This document shows, one piece after another, positions 22,319 through 34,100 of a DNA stretch of 64,000 nt. Origin of the DNA: Mesostigma viride (Eukaryota > Streptophyta > Mesostigmatophyceae > Mesostigmatales > Mesostigmataceae); assembly GCA_009746045.1 (NCBI GenBank), contig RPFO01000288.1:63552-127551 (forward strand). The letters run 5' to 3'. The translations under genes were made by a program, and so were the position numbers. The notes beneath the pieces were generated by a model that saw only the letters and a program-made list of their open reading frames with translations, ran no database searches and was not told where the DNA came from. Positions within the stretch are counted from its first letter, which is position 1. Every line of letters begins with the position of its first letter.

Positions 22319-23089
22319 GTAAGCGGGGTGGCGCGGGTGAATGGGGGTCTTGCGTCTGCCTACTTTTGCTTGAGCTATAGGATGATGTCAATGTCTTGAG
22401 GTAAGCGGGGTGGCAAAGGTGCCTAGCGTTGTGTGAACTGGTTATCATTGCCTTTGCCAAGAGTTGTGTATAAGGTACTCTGTTGATGAGTTCCTGAACT
22501 TTTTCTACTAGTTTCACGTACGTTCCGAGGTAGGCATTCTTGTTATAATAATGTGCTATATTATGATACGGGCTCAGGTAGTGAACTTACCCATTAGTTT
22601 GCTATCATGCACACATGGTCCAGTATGTAGCACCGATGGTCCAGTATTGACTGTTAGACGAATGTTTTTACCGGCTGTTGTAAAAAGAAAAGTGATAGCG
22701 ACTTTGGATGCACAACAACTGGGCTATCTCATGCCACCTGCAAGAGTAGTATGTGAATGGAGCCAGCATTATGCACAGACCTGCCAATGATACTGACATC
22801 GCCAAAGCTTGCAGCTCTGTTGCATGCTGTTCAGCCATGCACCGCTCCTGCCATGCTCATTTATGAAGTAGCCTGAGCGGGATTGAAAAAAACTGGAGTT
22901 GTACCAACAGTCACCCCATGCTGGCTCTGCTGAGTCACGTATGGCTGCTGGTTGAACCCTCGCGTACTTACCTGCGGGGTACCGCTTCACACCACTGGAA
23001 TCGGCCATCCGTGCAGGCGCCGCCCAGTGTCCTCTAACACTGACATCCGTGCTCCGCCACGTGCTCCTCTCATGCTGACATCTGTGCAG

Positions 23090-23250
23090 GCTCTGCCCAG
23101 TGTTCCTCTAACACTGACTGTAACGATGGCCAGTTCTGCTCCCTGGACAAGTGTCGTGACGGCGCGTGTGTTAGCGAGCCGGACCTTTTATTGTGCCGGT
23201 ATGGGGAGGTTTGTGACGAACAAAGCGACAGCTGCGTACCAGGCGCTTAA
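23090..23250 (+). CDS. Secreted Cys-rich repeat protein, last exon (EGF-like Cys module)
   Basis: After the acceptor TCTGTGCAG the frame reads SAQCSSNTDCNDGQFC, KCRDGACVSEP and DEQSDSCVPGA and stops at TAA 23,248-23,250. The closely spaced Cys pattern (C....DC.DG..C....C..G.C) is that of small EGF-like or defensin-like extracellular modules. Phase 1 matches exon 4. A shortened near-copy of the exon start lies at about 23,013-23,045 and may be a decayed duplicate exon. Confidence 0.65.
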
Positions 23251-23729
23251 GTCGATCTTGAGCAGCATGTCCAGCCCCACCAGTAAGGGAATGTTGTATT
23301 AACTAATAATTCATCTGCGTGTAGACTGCATCACGTGAGCATTGACTAGTTTTCGCACATCGTCCTCAGTGGGATGGAATCGTCATGAGACCGTTCTAGC
23401 GGAGAATGTATATATGTGGATGACATGCCGTATAAATGGCAGTACGGCACCTTGCAACGGTCATTAGTGATTTTCGACATGTCAGATGCGTCCGTGAGAT
23501 ATGTTTGTTGCTAAGGTGCTGTGGGGTTTTCTGCACGGGCCTGTCACCGCTGCTGTCTATTGAAAGCTAGCGCCATTCCTGTGCCCAATTTAGTAAACCA
23601 GGCTCCCGGTAACAATATGGGTTGTCCACGTGCGTGGACATGCCACTGTTCATAGATTTTCCCATCGAATTGTCAAAACAACTTCCTTGTTTATGGACTG
23701 GATTGGTGTTGATTCGTTGGTGTTGAAAT

Positions 23730-24445
23730 CCTTGCCCCCATGGCCCTCACTGGTGAGCTCAAGCTGGAGGTTATCCGCCTTCCCCGCTCGCGGGGTAGTA
23801 AGGCTGGACCGCCCCCGCTGCTCCTCACCTTTGAGTACATGGCGGACAAGCTGCTGTTTCTCAAGTGTCGCAAGCGGCGCATGGGGACCCCCTTCACGCT
23901 GGACGACGACTTGACCCTGGCACAGCAACAACGGCGACGGGAGCCATGGCCGACCTACCTCCAGCTCCGGCAGACAGCAGGGAAGAAGCCGGTATACTGG
24001 AGGGGGGCGGTCATCTACGTTGAACACAAGCCCTGGCAGGCGACCCCTGCCCCAGCAACCCCAGCAACCCCAGCCAAGGGGGATGTAGCAGTAGTGTAGA
24101 ATAGTAAGGCTTAGCCGACGTGGCCCACCCCCATGTGCATGTATGCCTATGATGGGACCCACACCAGCACTTTAAGGCATTAGCATTAAGTAGTTAGCCA
24201 TGCTTTTCCCATGGAGAGAGTCACTATCTGCTGAGACGCCATGCCCTAGCCATTGCATAGCCATAATCATCTTATACACCATTCCTGGCGTCTTTAGGTA
24301 TGATACATCATGGTACGTGGTGCAGGTGCACCTTGTGCACCCAGAGTAGGTGGCAGTTTACATCCTCCACCTACAGGTTGTAGCTCCGAATGCCCCTTCT
24401 CAGGGATATGTGTTATATATACTCCCAACGGAGATATGTTCTTAA
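23730..24445 (+). mobile_element. LINE fragment, ORF1 C-terminal part and 3' UTR
   Basis: 23,740-24,099 keeps an open ORF1 end (119 aa) with LTGELKLEVIRLP, FEYMADKLLFLKCRKRR, LDDDLTLAQQQRRRE and VYWRGAVIYV. The 3' UTR ends with CCCAACGGAGATATGTT. It is 5'-truncated and joined directly to the next LINE copy. Confidence 0.75.
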
Positions 24446-24959
24446 GTAATTTATTGGTGCTGATTGTCATGGATGTCATTATTTATGAGGGCGTTCGCTC
24501 GCATGTGATCCCCGTGGTGCGCTCCGATCATCGCATCGTCACCGCCCGCATCCGCCTGCGATCCCCCTCGCCCTTTCGTAAGCACGTGGCACCACCTGAT
24601 TTGCGCACACTCCAGTTGCTTGAGAAATCTGACGACGCTCTGGAGGACTTGCCTGAAAAACAAGCCCACAAGCAGAGGCGTTCGTCGACGCGCTGGACAT
24701 CCCAGCCAGCCACGCCCAGCTGTTCGCTGCCGGCCCGGCATCGGCCCTTCGGCACCTCGCTGACAAGCTGCCCGCGGCCGGGGCCCTGCTGCCCCCCCGC
24801 CGCCCGCCCCGCTTCACCAGCCTGCACTGGCTCCCCGCCGTCATCCAGGCCCAGCAAGCCCTGCGCGACAACAGCGACCCCGCCCGCTACGCCCGCCTCA
24901 CAGCCGATTACCACTCGGTGTTGCGTGCCCGATCCTTGGAACGGGCGCAACAATGGAAT

Positions 24960-25570
24960 ATATTATATATTTTGGCTTGTTGTCATAGTCCGTAGGACTT
25001 TGGGACTCATTTCGGGACTAATTTGGGAATTGTCCCTTGGTCAGGACTTTTGTATGGAACTATGATAGTTTGTGTGATTCGGACCAGTTATTTTGGGCCT
25101 AGGTTGATGTATGCGATCTTCTAGGGGCCGGTGCAGTCGCGCCGCGCTGCGTACTTTATAGCTGCTTGAGATATTGCACTCATGCGTGGATTCTGTAGCC
25201 TGGCGAGGGTCGATGTCGACCCGAGGATCTTGTGTGGACTGCATGTTTCGGAGTTCTCTGGAAGGTCGGCGCCATGTCGGCGCCTCTTGCCAGCTTGGTG
25301 GCAGACCTAGGTGAAATTGGTCCGAGGACGAGAGTCTCGTCCTCTTGGTTCGGAATAAAGTGTGTGTTATCACCTGTCTGAACCTGGGGCATAATTCCAA
25401 CTGCATTTGGTAGCTCCATCCTAAATGTGGATTGTGTAAATTAATGCAATATTAATCACCGCGAGCCGTAACAGGCCTAAAGCCACGCCTGTTCCGTTAG
25501 TCCCACTCCCAAAGAGTGGTCGTGGTTAGCCAAGAAACCAGAGATAACCTACCTTAACAATAGGATCTTT
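24960..25570. other. Unidentified segment interrupting LINE ORF2
   Basis: About 600 bases between the endonuclease-side and RT-side parts of the LINE ORF2 with no homology to either. It includes an AATAAA and a GCATAATTCCAACTGCA sequence, as an LTR end might. No second LTR copy is present, so a solo LTR is only a suggestion. Confidence 0.35.
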
Positions 25571-27744
25571 CGCACGACCCGGATGGGTTCGTTACACTCG
25601 GCCATCCGGCAGGCGACCAAGGAGCACGAGGACCTTCATGTCCGCGAGTACTTCGCCCACCTCAAGGGCCAGCACGGCACGTACGCCTGCGGGACCCGCC
25701 TGCGTCACGCCCAACGGCCCGCCGGCGGCGCGCAGCCGGCGCCGCGGACGCTCTCTGGCTCACCGCAGCAGCAGCTCGACCAGTGGTATTCCTCCCAGTC
25801 CCGGCTGCTCGGCGCCCCCCCGCCGCCTCCGCCGCTTGGCCCTTTGGCGGCCGCACGCCTGGCAGTAGCGCCTGCGGACGTCCCTGCGCCGCCCACGCCG
25901 CCCGCCGCTGAGCAGGACTACACGTACCCAGCCCTGGCAGAACCCCTGGCCGACCCCAACCAGCTCCCGCCGTTCACCGAGCTCGAGCTGAGCACCGCCG
26001 CCAAGCAACTCCGCTTCTATGCCGCCGTTGGACCTGACCAGCTCCCAGCCCCGGTGATTAAGCTGACGGCGCTCACGGGGTTCCTGCTTGACGTCTGCAA
26101 CCGGATCCTGCTTGCCGATGCGCCGCCGATTCCTGAGTGGCAGCACAGCTACCGTATTATGCTGACAGTACAAAAACAAAGGTTCCCCTGACGACCCCGC
26201 CAACTACCGAGGAGTCTGCATCCAGAGCGCCGCACTCAAGTTGTTCATGCGCATGATCCTCAACCGCCTTCGTTCTGCTCTCGACTGTAACCTTGGGGAA
26301 AGTCAAATGGGCTTCCGTCCTGGGCGCAACACCGTCATGGCCATCTTCGTCGCGCGTACGTCGCCTCTTCGAGGAAATCGCTCTCCTGCAACCTGGTGAG
26401 TTTCCCGCCATCCTGATCTTCGTCGACTTCATCAAGGCTTTTGATTCTGTCCTCTGGGACGCTCTATGGGCTGTACTCGCTCGCGCTCGCGTCCCCACTC
26501 CCCTGATTACCGTCATCCGCACGCTGTATGAGGGGTCGACCACTTCGGTGCGCACTCAACACGGCATGACCCCGCCATGCCCACTGCAGACCGGCGTCTG
26601 GCAGGGTTGCGTCCTTTCGCCGTACCTGTTTATTATTGTAGTGGATTATGTTATGCGCCAGGCACGTGCTCGCTTTGCTAGCATTGCAGGCCGTGCCCCT
26701 GGCCTAGCGATCACGAACGAGCTTGGGGAAGGGGGGCCGACTAACAGGCAGAATTTACTAGCTGACCTCATTTATGCCGACGACATCACGCTCATCGAGA
26801 AGCCGGAGTCTGCCCAACTTTGGCTGGACTGCCTGGCGCTCGAGGCTCGGGCGCCGGGTTGGTCTAGAAATCAGCCCTGGCAAAACGGAGGCCCTGGCCC
26901 TCGGCATGGCAGGGCCCCCACCCACACTCCGCCTCTTAGACGATGCCGAGGTCAACTACCCTCCTTCAGGCCGCTTCAAGCTGCTCGGCAGTTGGCTTCC
27001 CGACTGCGAGGACGACATGACGACACGGATCGGCATGGCGTGGGCGCACCTCCATGACCACCGCCGCTGGTGGAGCAACCCCGCCCTACCCCGGATCGTC
27101 AAGCGTGACCTCTTCAAGGTCGTCATTCTGACGATCCTGACCTACGGCGCCGAGACCTGGACACTGACGCAGGAGCTGGAGCAACGACTCGACAGCGCCG
27201 TCACCAAGATGCTGCGCAAGGCCCTTCACATCCCCTTTGGTTTGCACATTAGTAATGAGGATTTGTACGCTGATTTGCCCTATGTTTCCCACATTATTAG
27301 GCACAGTCGCCTGGGCCTAGCCGGGCACCTGGCCCGCACAGATCAGGTAGATACATCAGATAGACTAGCTGGCACCAAGCCCGCCCAGCCTGGGCGATAT
27401 GTCCTAACCTGGCGTGCCCCCGGCCGCGCGCGGCAGGGCCGCCACCCGTGGACATTTCGTGATAGACTCGGCATGGACATGTGCTACACTAGACGTGACG
27501 GGCTCACCCCCGGGCAGCCTCCTGGTTTGTCTGTAATATGGAGGCAGATGGTGCGCAAGGATAGATGGCAAGTAGTAATGAAGGCCGGAGACCACCCCCA
27601 AGCCCAGTGTGGGGGCTCCGCGTGTGACCAAGTATGGCATTCATAGCGATTCGGGCCGCGGTGCCCACACCCCTGTAACTAGGACCTAGATAGCTTATAC
27701 GATCCATTCCATCCCATGTTCCCCCCCCACTGAGGACTTATGCT

Positions 27745-27763
27745 CACGTGACGCAGTCACGTG
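27745..27763. other. LINE 3' terminal hairpin
   Basis: CACGTGAC-GCA-GTCACGTG: a perfect 8 bp stem with a 3-base loop right before an AATTAATTAA tail. The same 19 bases precede the long TTAA array at 29,547. Confidence 0.8.
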
Positions 27764-28144
27764 TCTAATTAATTAATGAGGGCGTTGCGCAAAAAAGCTT
27801 TCCTTTTGTTCTTTCCCCGGCATGGGAGCACACTAATAATTAACATTGGCATAGTTCGTATGAAGCTTGCAGCTAGTCAGTGACAAAGTGGCTTTGTATT
27901 TCCAAATTCAAAGTTTTGTGCAAAGCTAGGCGAATTAAAGGAAGGTCGCGGGTCCGCTGAACAGCGGTCCGAAGGCGACCAATAAGGGTGCGGGATGCGA
28001 CGCGGCGCTCTGTCCAGCTGGCGTTGACGGTTTCTATCCACTAGCTGGTTGTGCATTGGACAGCACTGCCGGTCAGTCAGAGAAGCGGTTTAGGCATCTC
28101 ACGTCACATGGAAAAGGACGTGGTGAAAAAATGGCTCCGAGCAG

Positions 28145-28735
28145 GCGGGGAAGCCGCGGTGTACTGGAAGGGGGCGGCCATCTACGTCGGCGACAAGCAC
28201 TGCGGGCAAGCGACCCCCGCTGCCCCAGCACCTCCAGACACCCCAGCTTAGGGGAATACAGCAGTAGTAGCGTAGAATAGTAAGGCCTAGCCACCGTGGC
28301 CTTGTACATGTACGCCTATTACGGGCCCCATGCCAGCTGACCAATGCCTTAGACGGCATTATTTAGCCATGTACATGTGTGCCTAAGATGTGCCACACAC
28401 CATGCAGATGTGATGGCAGCCTAGCTTTATTTAGTTATGCTGTGCCCATGCAGAGAGCTCACTCTCTGCTGAGACGCCATGCCCTAGCCATTGTCTAGCC
28501 ATGATGATCTTCCACCCCATGCCAGGCCTTTGAGCTCTGATACATCATGGTGGTGCAGGTGCTTTTTGTGCACCCAGAGCTTGTGTAGTTTACACCCTAC
28601 CCAACTGTGCAGGAAGTAGCCAGAATGTATTACAAGCCATATGCCCCTTCGATCTCAGGGATATGTGCTACATATACTCCCAACGGAGTTATGTTCTTAA
28701 CCCATTAATTAACTAATTAATTAATTAAGGAAGGC
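28145..28735 (+). mobile_element. LINE fragment, end of ORF1 and 3' UTR
   Basis: VYWKGAAIYVGDK is encoded at about 28,158-28,200. The common 3' UTR follows and ends CCCAACGGAGTTATGTT and an (AATT)n tail. 5'-truncated. Confidence 0.7.
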
Positions 28736-28799
28736 TGAATCGAGCAGGCATGTTGATCAGAAAAGGTATATGTTAGCATGAGATGGACAATCGATGTTC

Positions 28800-29546
28800 A
28801 CCCGGAGCTGCCAGGTGCGACACTGCAGCTGGCGCCTACCGCCTGCCCCATCGACGGGACAAGGCTGGGCCCCCTCTGGAGTGGTCCTCACCTTCAGCGG
28901 CATCACAGCCCGATCGAGTTTGGTTCCTCTCTCGCCGCAAGAAGCTGGTGAACACCTCCTGGTCGCTTGACGACGACCTGAAGCCACCCGCAGCCAGCAG
29001 CAGCAACGCTGCGATCAGTGGCCCGACTACATCCGCCACAAGACCAACTTCGAGAAGCCCCGAGGGTACTGGCGGGGCGGGGACCTTTATGTCAACAAGA
29101 AACTGTAAAAGCCCCCGGGCCAGGCTCCCCCGAGATAGAGCACTCAAGCTAGTTGTCTAGATGGGGGCAATCGATTATGGGATAGCTTAGGCATTACAGC
29201 ACTTGAAATGATATTAGCGCCCAGCGTTATAGTACCTTCAAGTAGCTCTGGCACCTTGTGGCCATCAGCTTGCGCTTTAGCCGACGTCTAGCTTGAGCCC
29301 ACCTCACTATTGTAGCATAAGCTATGCGTCAGCCTACCTATGGTGTTGCACTGCATGGTTGTATTGCACCCACAGTGTTGCGCCCCGGCACCATGCTAGC
29401 TGTGGAGCTAGAGAGCGCTCTGTGGCCTGCCCACTTGCGGCAGTGAGAGAAGCTACATAGTAGGGCGCCCTCCCTCCTTCTCGCTGTGTATCTAGGGTTG
29501 AAGATTCCTTTACTCTGTATTTGCACCCACGTGACGCAGTCACGTG
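28800..29546 (+). mobile_element. Diverged LINE fragment with ORF1 remnant
   Basis: The 28,783-29,160 frame contains FLSRRKKLVNTSWSLDDDL, a diverged match to the ORF1 motif RKR...PFTLDDDLTL. The copy ends with the CACGTGAC-GCA-GTCACGTG hairpin at 29,528-29,546, unlike the copies that end CCCAACGGAG. It therefore belongs to the same subfamily as the ORF2 relic at 24,448-27,775. Confidence 0.6.
29528..29546. other. LINE 3' terminal hairpin, second copy
   Basis: Identical 19 bases to 27,745-27,763, again followed by a TTAA-type repeat. Confidence 0.8.
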
Positions 29547-29547
29547 C

Positions 29548-29616
29548 TTATTAATTAATTAATTAATTAATTAATTAATTAATTAATTAATTAATTAATT
29601 AATTAATTAATTAATC
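29548..29616. repeat. (TTAA)n microsatellite
   Basis: About 17 units directly after the LINE hairpin. Shorter AATT/TTAA tails follow other LINE ends at 7,880, 27,765, 28,705 and 31,645. Confidence 0.95.
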
Positions 29617-29797
29617 GATGTTCACATGTAATGTATAAGAATACATGTAGCAGCCACGAGCCACGAGATAGCCATGGCTGACGGCGGTGCTCATAACTTT
29701 CACGTTTGAGCACCGAGTTTAGTCGTGAATATCACAATCGCTTCGTCTTTCTAAGACGCACATGCTGATATAATTTTCCGACGCTATCACGCAATAT

Positions 29798-31680
29798 ATG
29801 GCGAACAAACGCGCCTCGACGCAACGCAGCCTGGCGGCTGCGCTCGGCAATGAAAATACGTCTTCAGCTTCGGCTGCAGCTTCGCCCTCAGGTCCGGCTG
29901 CCGGCAGCGGTGACACTAGTTGCGCACTAGTGGTCGCCAAGCACCCTCCCGGGCTTCCTGCCTCGCCTTCAGCCTCGCCCGAGCCCAAACGCAGCCGCCC
30001 AACCGAACCTAGCTGGTCTGAGTACGACTTTGACGTTGACGAGTTATTTTCCACCTTCGACGTCAACAGACCCGGCTATTTCGACAGGGCACCCATCCGG
30101 ATCCTGGAGCTTTTGTTTTATGGGTCGTATTCCTCCCTTTTCGACCTGTGCCAACGCCTCCAACGCCATAAATGCTTCCGCAGCCAGTCTGACGGCCAGT
30201 TCCAGCCCGGTGCACCTGACCTGTCTGGCTGGATGCGACCGCGCCTTCAGCTTGCCGCCCTCTTTTCCATCCTTCAGCGCAGTGCCATTGACGTCTGGCG
30301 CCCCATCCCCTTGACCGAATCCACCCTCCTCCTCCACCTCAACGAAGCCCTCTCACAGCACGTGACGCCCCTAGCTGCAGATGTCGGGCAGCTGTGAGTC
30401 GCATGCTGGCTGCTGAGCTCCCCACCATCCCCACCGCCACCGCCACCCTCCTCGCCTCCCCCCCCCCCCCCTCCGCCTCCACCGACTCCATCACCGCCCA
30501 GCTCCGCGACATCGACCAGCGTCTTAAGGACAATGCCATCGCTATCGAGGTCCTGCAGAACACCGCAGGCCTCACCGCCCATGCGGTGAGGGACATTGCC
30601 GCCAAGGCAGCCCCTGCTGGCCTGGCCGGCGATGCTCCTCCCATCACGACCTGGGCGGACATGCTTAAGCAACATACATACCACCTCCACCACCTCCGCC
30701 GTCGCAGCCCAGCTCCAACCGCAGACGCTTGGGCTCCGCGAGGAGGCCGAGCTCGCCAAGCGCAGCCTCAACGCCATACTCAAGAACTTGGACATGGAGG
30801 AAGGTGAGAATTCCGAGAAGCTTGCTGACGTGCGTTTGAGAGCAAAATCCTTGCACGCATGGGCCTTCGATCTTGGTGAGATTAAGCTGACCGCCCACCG
30901 CCTCCCCCGCGCGCGGGGTAAGGCATGGGGCGCCTCCGCTTCTTCTCATTTTTGAGAGCCCAGCGGACAAGATTTCGTTTCTCAGACGCCGCAAGCGGCT
31001 CGAGAACACTCCCTTCACCGTGGACGACGACTTGACCCTGGTGCAGCAACAACGGCGACGGGAGCTATGGCCGACCTACCTTGAGCTCCGGCAGAGCAAG
31101 GCGGGCCAGCCGGTGTATACTGGAAGGGGGCGGCCATCTACGTCGGCCACAAGCCCTGGCACGCGACCCCCTCGACCACGCGTACCGCGGCCCCAGCGAC
31201 TCCAGCCGCCCAAGCCTAGGGGAATACAGCAGCAGTAGTGTAGAATAGTTAGACAGTGGCCTTGTACATGTGCCCGCCTACTACAGGCACTATACCAGCT
31301 GAGGCCTAGCCTTTTAGTCATGTACATGTGTGCCTATGATGAGCCACCCTCCAGACGATGCCTAGCTTTATTTAATTATGCAGTGCCCATGCAGGGAGTC
31401 ACTCTCTGCTGAGAAGCCATGCCCTAGCTCTTGTATAGCTATGCTGATCTTCCCCACCTATGACGGGCTCCCCTTAGCTGGGTGTTGCCCGAGACTCTGG
31501 GTGGTGCAGGTGCCCTAGTGCACCTATAGCAAGTGTTGTTTACATTCCCACCCTTGCAGGAAGTAGCTTAGAATGTACTATATAGGCCATATGCCCCTTC
31601 TCTGGGCTATGTGCTACATATACTCCCAACGGAGTTATGTTCCTAATTAATTAATTATGTTCCTAATAAATAAATAAATT
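29798..31680 (+). mobile_element. LINE copy with nearly complete ORF1, no ORF2
   Basis: ORF1 starts at ATG 29,798 (MANKRASTQRSLAAALG), runs 199 aa and stops at 30,397. It continues in the next frame (30,394-30,807) with a coiled-coil-like ITAQLRDIDQRLKDNAIAI region, then in a third frame to DDDLTLVQQQRRRELWPTY and a stop near 31,217. The 3' UTR and tail match the other copies. There is no ORF2 between ORF1 and the 3' UTR, so this is either an internally deleted element or one of a non-autonomous family. At about 31,530 it preserves the intact version of the site hit by the Copia element. Confidence 0.7.
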
Positions 31681-31689
31681 AATTAATGT

Positions 31690-32253
31690 AGCAGGCATGT
31701 AACAAGAATGCCAGCGAAATTGGTATACCATGGTCCGGATTCTCCAGATTTCCGGCTTGTCAACTATAAAGGGGCCCGCTGAGTGCTGCTAGTGCTGAAA
31801 ATCGGCGCCACTTCTTCGTGAGATCGGAAAGTCTGACTCTCGACCGCGCGAGGGCGCACTTCCAATTTACTATACTCCTACATGCCTCCCATCTTTTACT
31901 GGGATTTTCGCGCCGATCCTGCGGCTGAGATTCCAGGATTGGGCGCGGCGTGACCAATTCCAGTTATGACGACTAACAGAGCCTAGTGTCATGTCCAAAG
32001 AATAAAGGTTGTGTTACCCCGTCAAGGTTACCCTGCAGTCACTATACTGGCCGTACGTAATTATACGTACCTATTCGAGTTCTCCACTTGTCTTCTCCGT
32101 CCCGAAACATACGCCAGAGTACGATTTTCCGTGCTGAACACCTGTCTTCTCCCGGTTAGTAGAGCTAAGACTGTTTTGCAAAAAACATAAGTCTCAAGTC
32201 CAAAGTACTTTTTCCTCAGGACTGTTGCGGTTTAGTTGACATGTTAGTAGGAG
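31690..32253. other. No gene recognised
   Basis: Non-coding DNA between the LINE and the hAT-like element. No motif or repeat seen. Confidence 0.4.
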
Positions 32254-33479
32254 CAGGGTTGGGCGGAACCGGGTTCCGTTCCGAAATTTCGGAATTACGG
32301 GGGACCGTCGGAATTCCGTTCCGTTTAGGTTCCGGGGACTGCCAAAAAACGTGGTCGGAATCAGGTTCCGGTTCCGTGGACGGAACCGACATAATTACGG
32401 CGGAACGGAATGGTCCGCGTGTGTTTTTGCTACGCGGGAACCTGGAGCCTGGACTTTAAAATGCAGTGTCGGTTGCGGAAGGTTGCCGCTAGAGCAACCT
32501 CACCTATAGTAGTAACGCACTCAACCTCGGAAACAACGAGCACCTAACCTAAAGCACTCAACCTCGAAGTTCGAACGTGCTAGAATGCTCCCTCTCTCCC
32601 ACCGATTGCAGACTTGTAAATTCCAGACCGCCAAATGTCGAATCGAACGGCCCGACTGACAGGTACACCCGAACAACCGCATAGACGGAACCGAAAAAAC
32701 GCATAGATAGATGGACGCGAAAAATATAGAAACCCCCCGAAAAACCGCATAGATGGATCCGAAAAACCGCATAGATGTCCAGAACCGGAAAACCGCACAG
32801 AGTTACCTGAAAACAATCGCGGCCCGACATGGTGCATGCTGCACGCTGTAGAATCGCCCGGAGTACCGCACATGCTACATGGACCTTGCTGCCAGGAGGG
32901 TTTGGAGATGTCGGATGGGGAGGAGGTGCCCCAACGCAAGGGGCGACGAGAAAATGGGAATAAATCATAGGGCGCAAGCCGCAATTGGAGTACGTGATGA
33001 TGATGTCGGGCGTAACATACAAAAACTACTGGTTCTTAAAATAAAACTTGCTTCCCGGCAGTTGCCGTCCGAACGGTAGTAGTCTTCAATGTACTTTTTG
33101 CTAGCATCCCCCACTTTGGTTACTGACGTCCCCAATCTATATGTTGATGCAAATCGATCGCCCGATAACGCAGTCCGAAACCAATGAATGATAGATACAA
33201 GATAGAGTAGAACAAGTGTTCAACGCAGTCCAAAACCAATGAATGATAGATACAAGATAGAGTAGAACAATATAGTGTTCTCGCTTTAAATTACTTAGCG
33301 CAGGCCAGAAATCTGGAGTATCTCGTTTTGAATAGCAATTTTCCGCTCTTCCGTTCCGTGCGCGGAACCAGTTCCGCCTCCGGAACCGGTTCCGGTTCCG
33401 TTCCGGAGTTCCGTCCACAATTCCCAGTTCCGTTACGGTTCCGTTCCGCCACCCCAAACCCCGGTTCCGTCCAACCCTG
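32254..33479. mobile_element. Candidate non-autonomous hAT-like DNA transposon
   Basis: The ends are inverted repeats: CAGGGTTGGGCGGAACCGGG at the left and its complement with one mismatch at the right. CAGGGTTGG ends are typical of hAT elements. Both subterminal regions are full of GGAACCG/CGGTTCCG repeats. The interior holds a roughly 20 bp repeat (GAAAAACCGCATAGATGG, about 32,690-32,810) and a tandem duplication of about 58 bp (33,171-33,285). No transposase ORF is present, and I find no perfect 8 bp target duplication. Confidence 0.6.
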
Positions 33480-34100
33480 GTTAGGTTAGGAGGCACTTCG
33501 GTTGACAACTTGACATCTCGTTTGCCCAACCCTATCTGTCCGAGTTATATATAAAAAGGTTTTTTTTTTCCGGGTAAATGGGTATTTCTTATAAAAGTTA
33601 CAAAGTTATAATGCTGTGCTACGCAGCCCCGGCCCCGGCAGTTGGCCGCATGAGGGGCGTGGGATCCAACTGACTGACTACCTCACCCCTTTCGGCCGTA
33701 CACTGTCTGCAGGATTCGACTATAGTATTGGTTTCTGCTTTCTTGTTTTGGACGGACGAACCCGACTTTAGAACGTATCCGTCTGACATTGTTCGTTGGA
33801 TCCAGGATCCAACGCTCCATACTCCACCCCTATAACGTCTCTATTTTTCGGATTCCCTCTTCTCATTTCTTGTTTCATTGCTCCGCGGGATAATTATGTA
33901 AACCCTCGAGCGCAGAAACCCCCACCAAGAAGTCACCAGGCCGGTCCGTGTAAATGTCCCAATGTCCAGAAAAATGCCTCAATTGAGGCCTTTTTTATAT
34001 TGGGTGTTGCATGCAGCCAAACAACTTTTTTCCAAATATGAGCATAGGCCATGCATTATTATGATTGTTTTGGGGTTGCCAGCACTTAACATCAGTCATA
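33480..34100. other. No gene recognised; contains a 14 bp palindrome
   Basis: Non-coding. GCCTCAATTGAGGC at about 33,966-33,979 is a perfect palindrome followed by a T run. A longer version occurs at about 36,262-36,277. Confidence 0.4.

Larger units (their letters stand above)
24448..27775 (+). pseudogene. LINE ORF2 relic (endonuclease end, reverse transcriptase, C-terminal region)
   Basis: The last part of an AP-type endonuclease is visible at 24,460-24,580 (VIPVVRSDHRIVTARI, with the SDH motif). The reverse transcriptase part covers about 25,583-27,646 over three frames. It includes PANYRGV, GFRPGRNTV, FVDFIKAFDSV, GVWQGCVLSPYLF, YADDITL and a C-terminal region with YGAETWTLT and AGHLARTD. 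Several frameshifts, and an unrelated segment of about 600 bases (24,960-25,570), make it non-functional. It ends with the hairpin at 27,745-27,763 and an AATT tail. Confidence 0.8.

Noticed and set aside
25583-27646. Functional LINE ORF2
   Set aside because: The RT motifs are spread over three frames, with stops and an unrelated insert.
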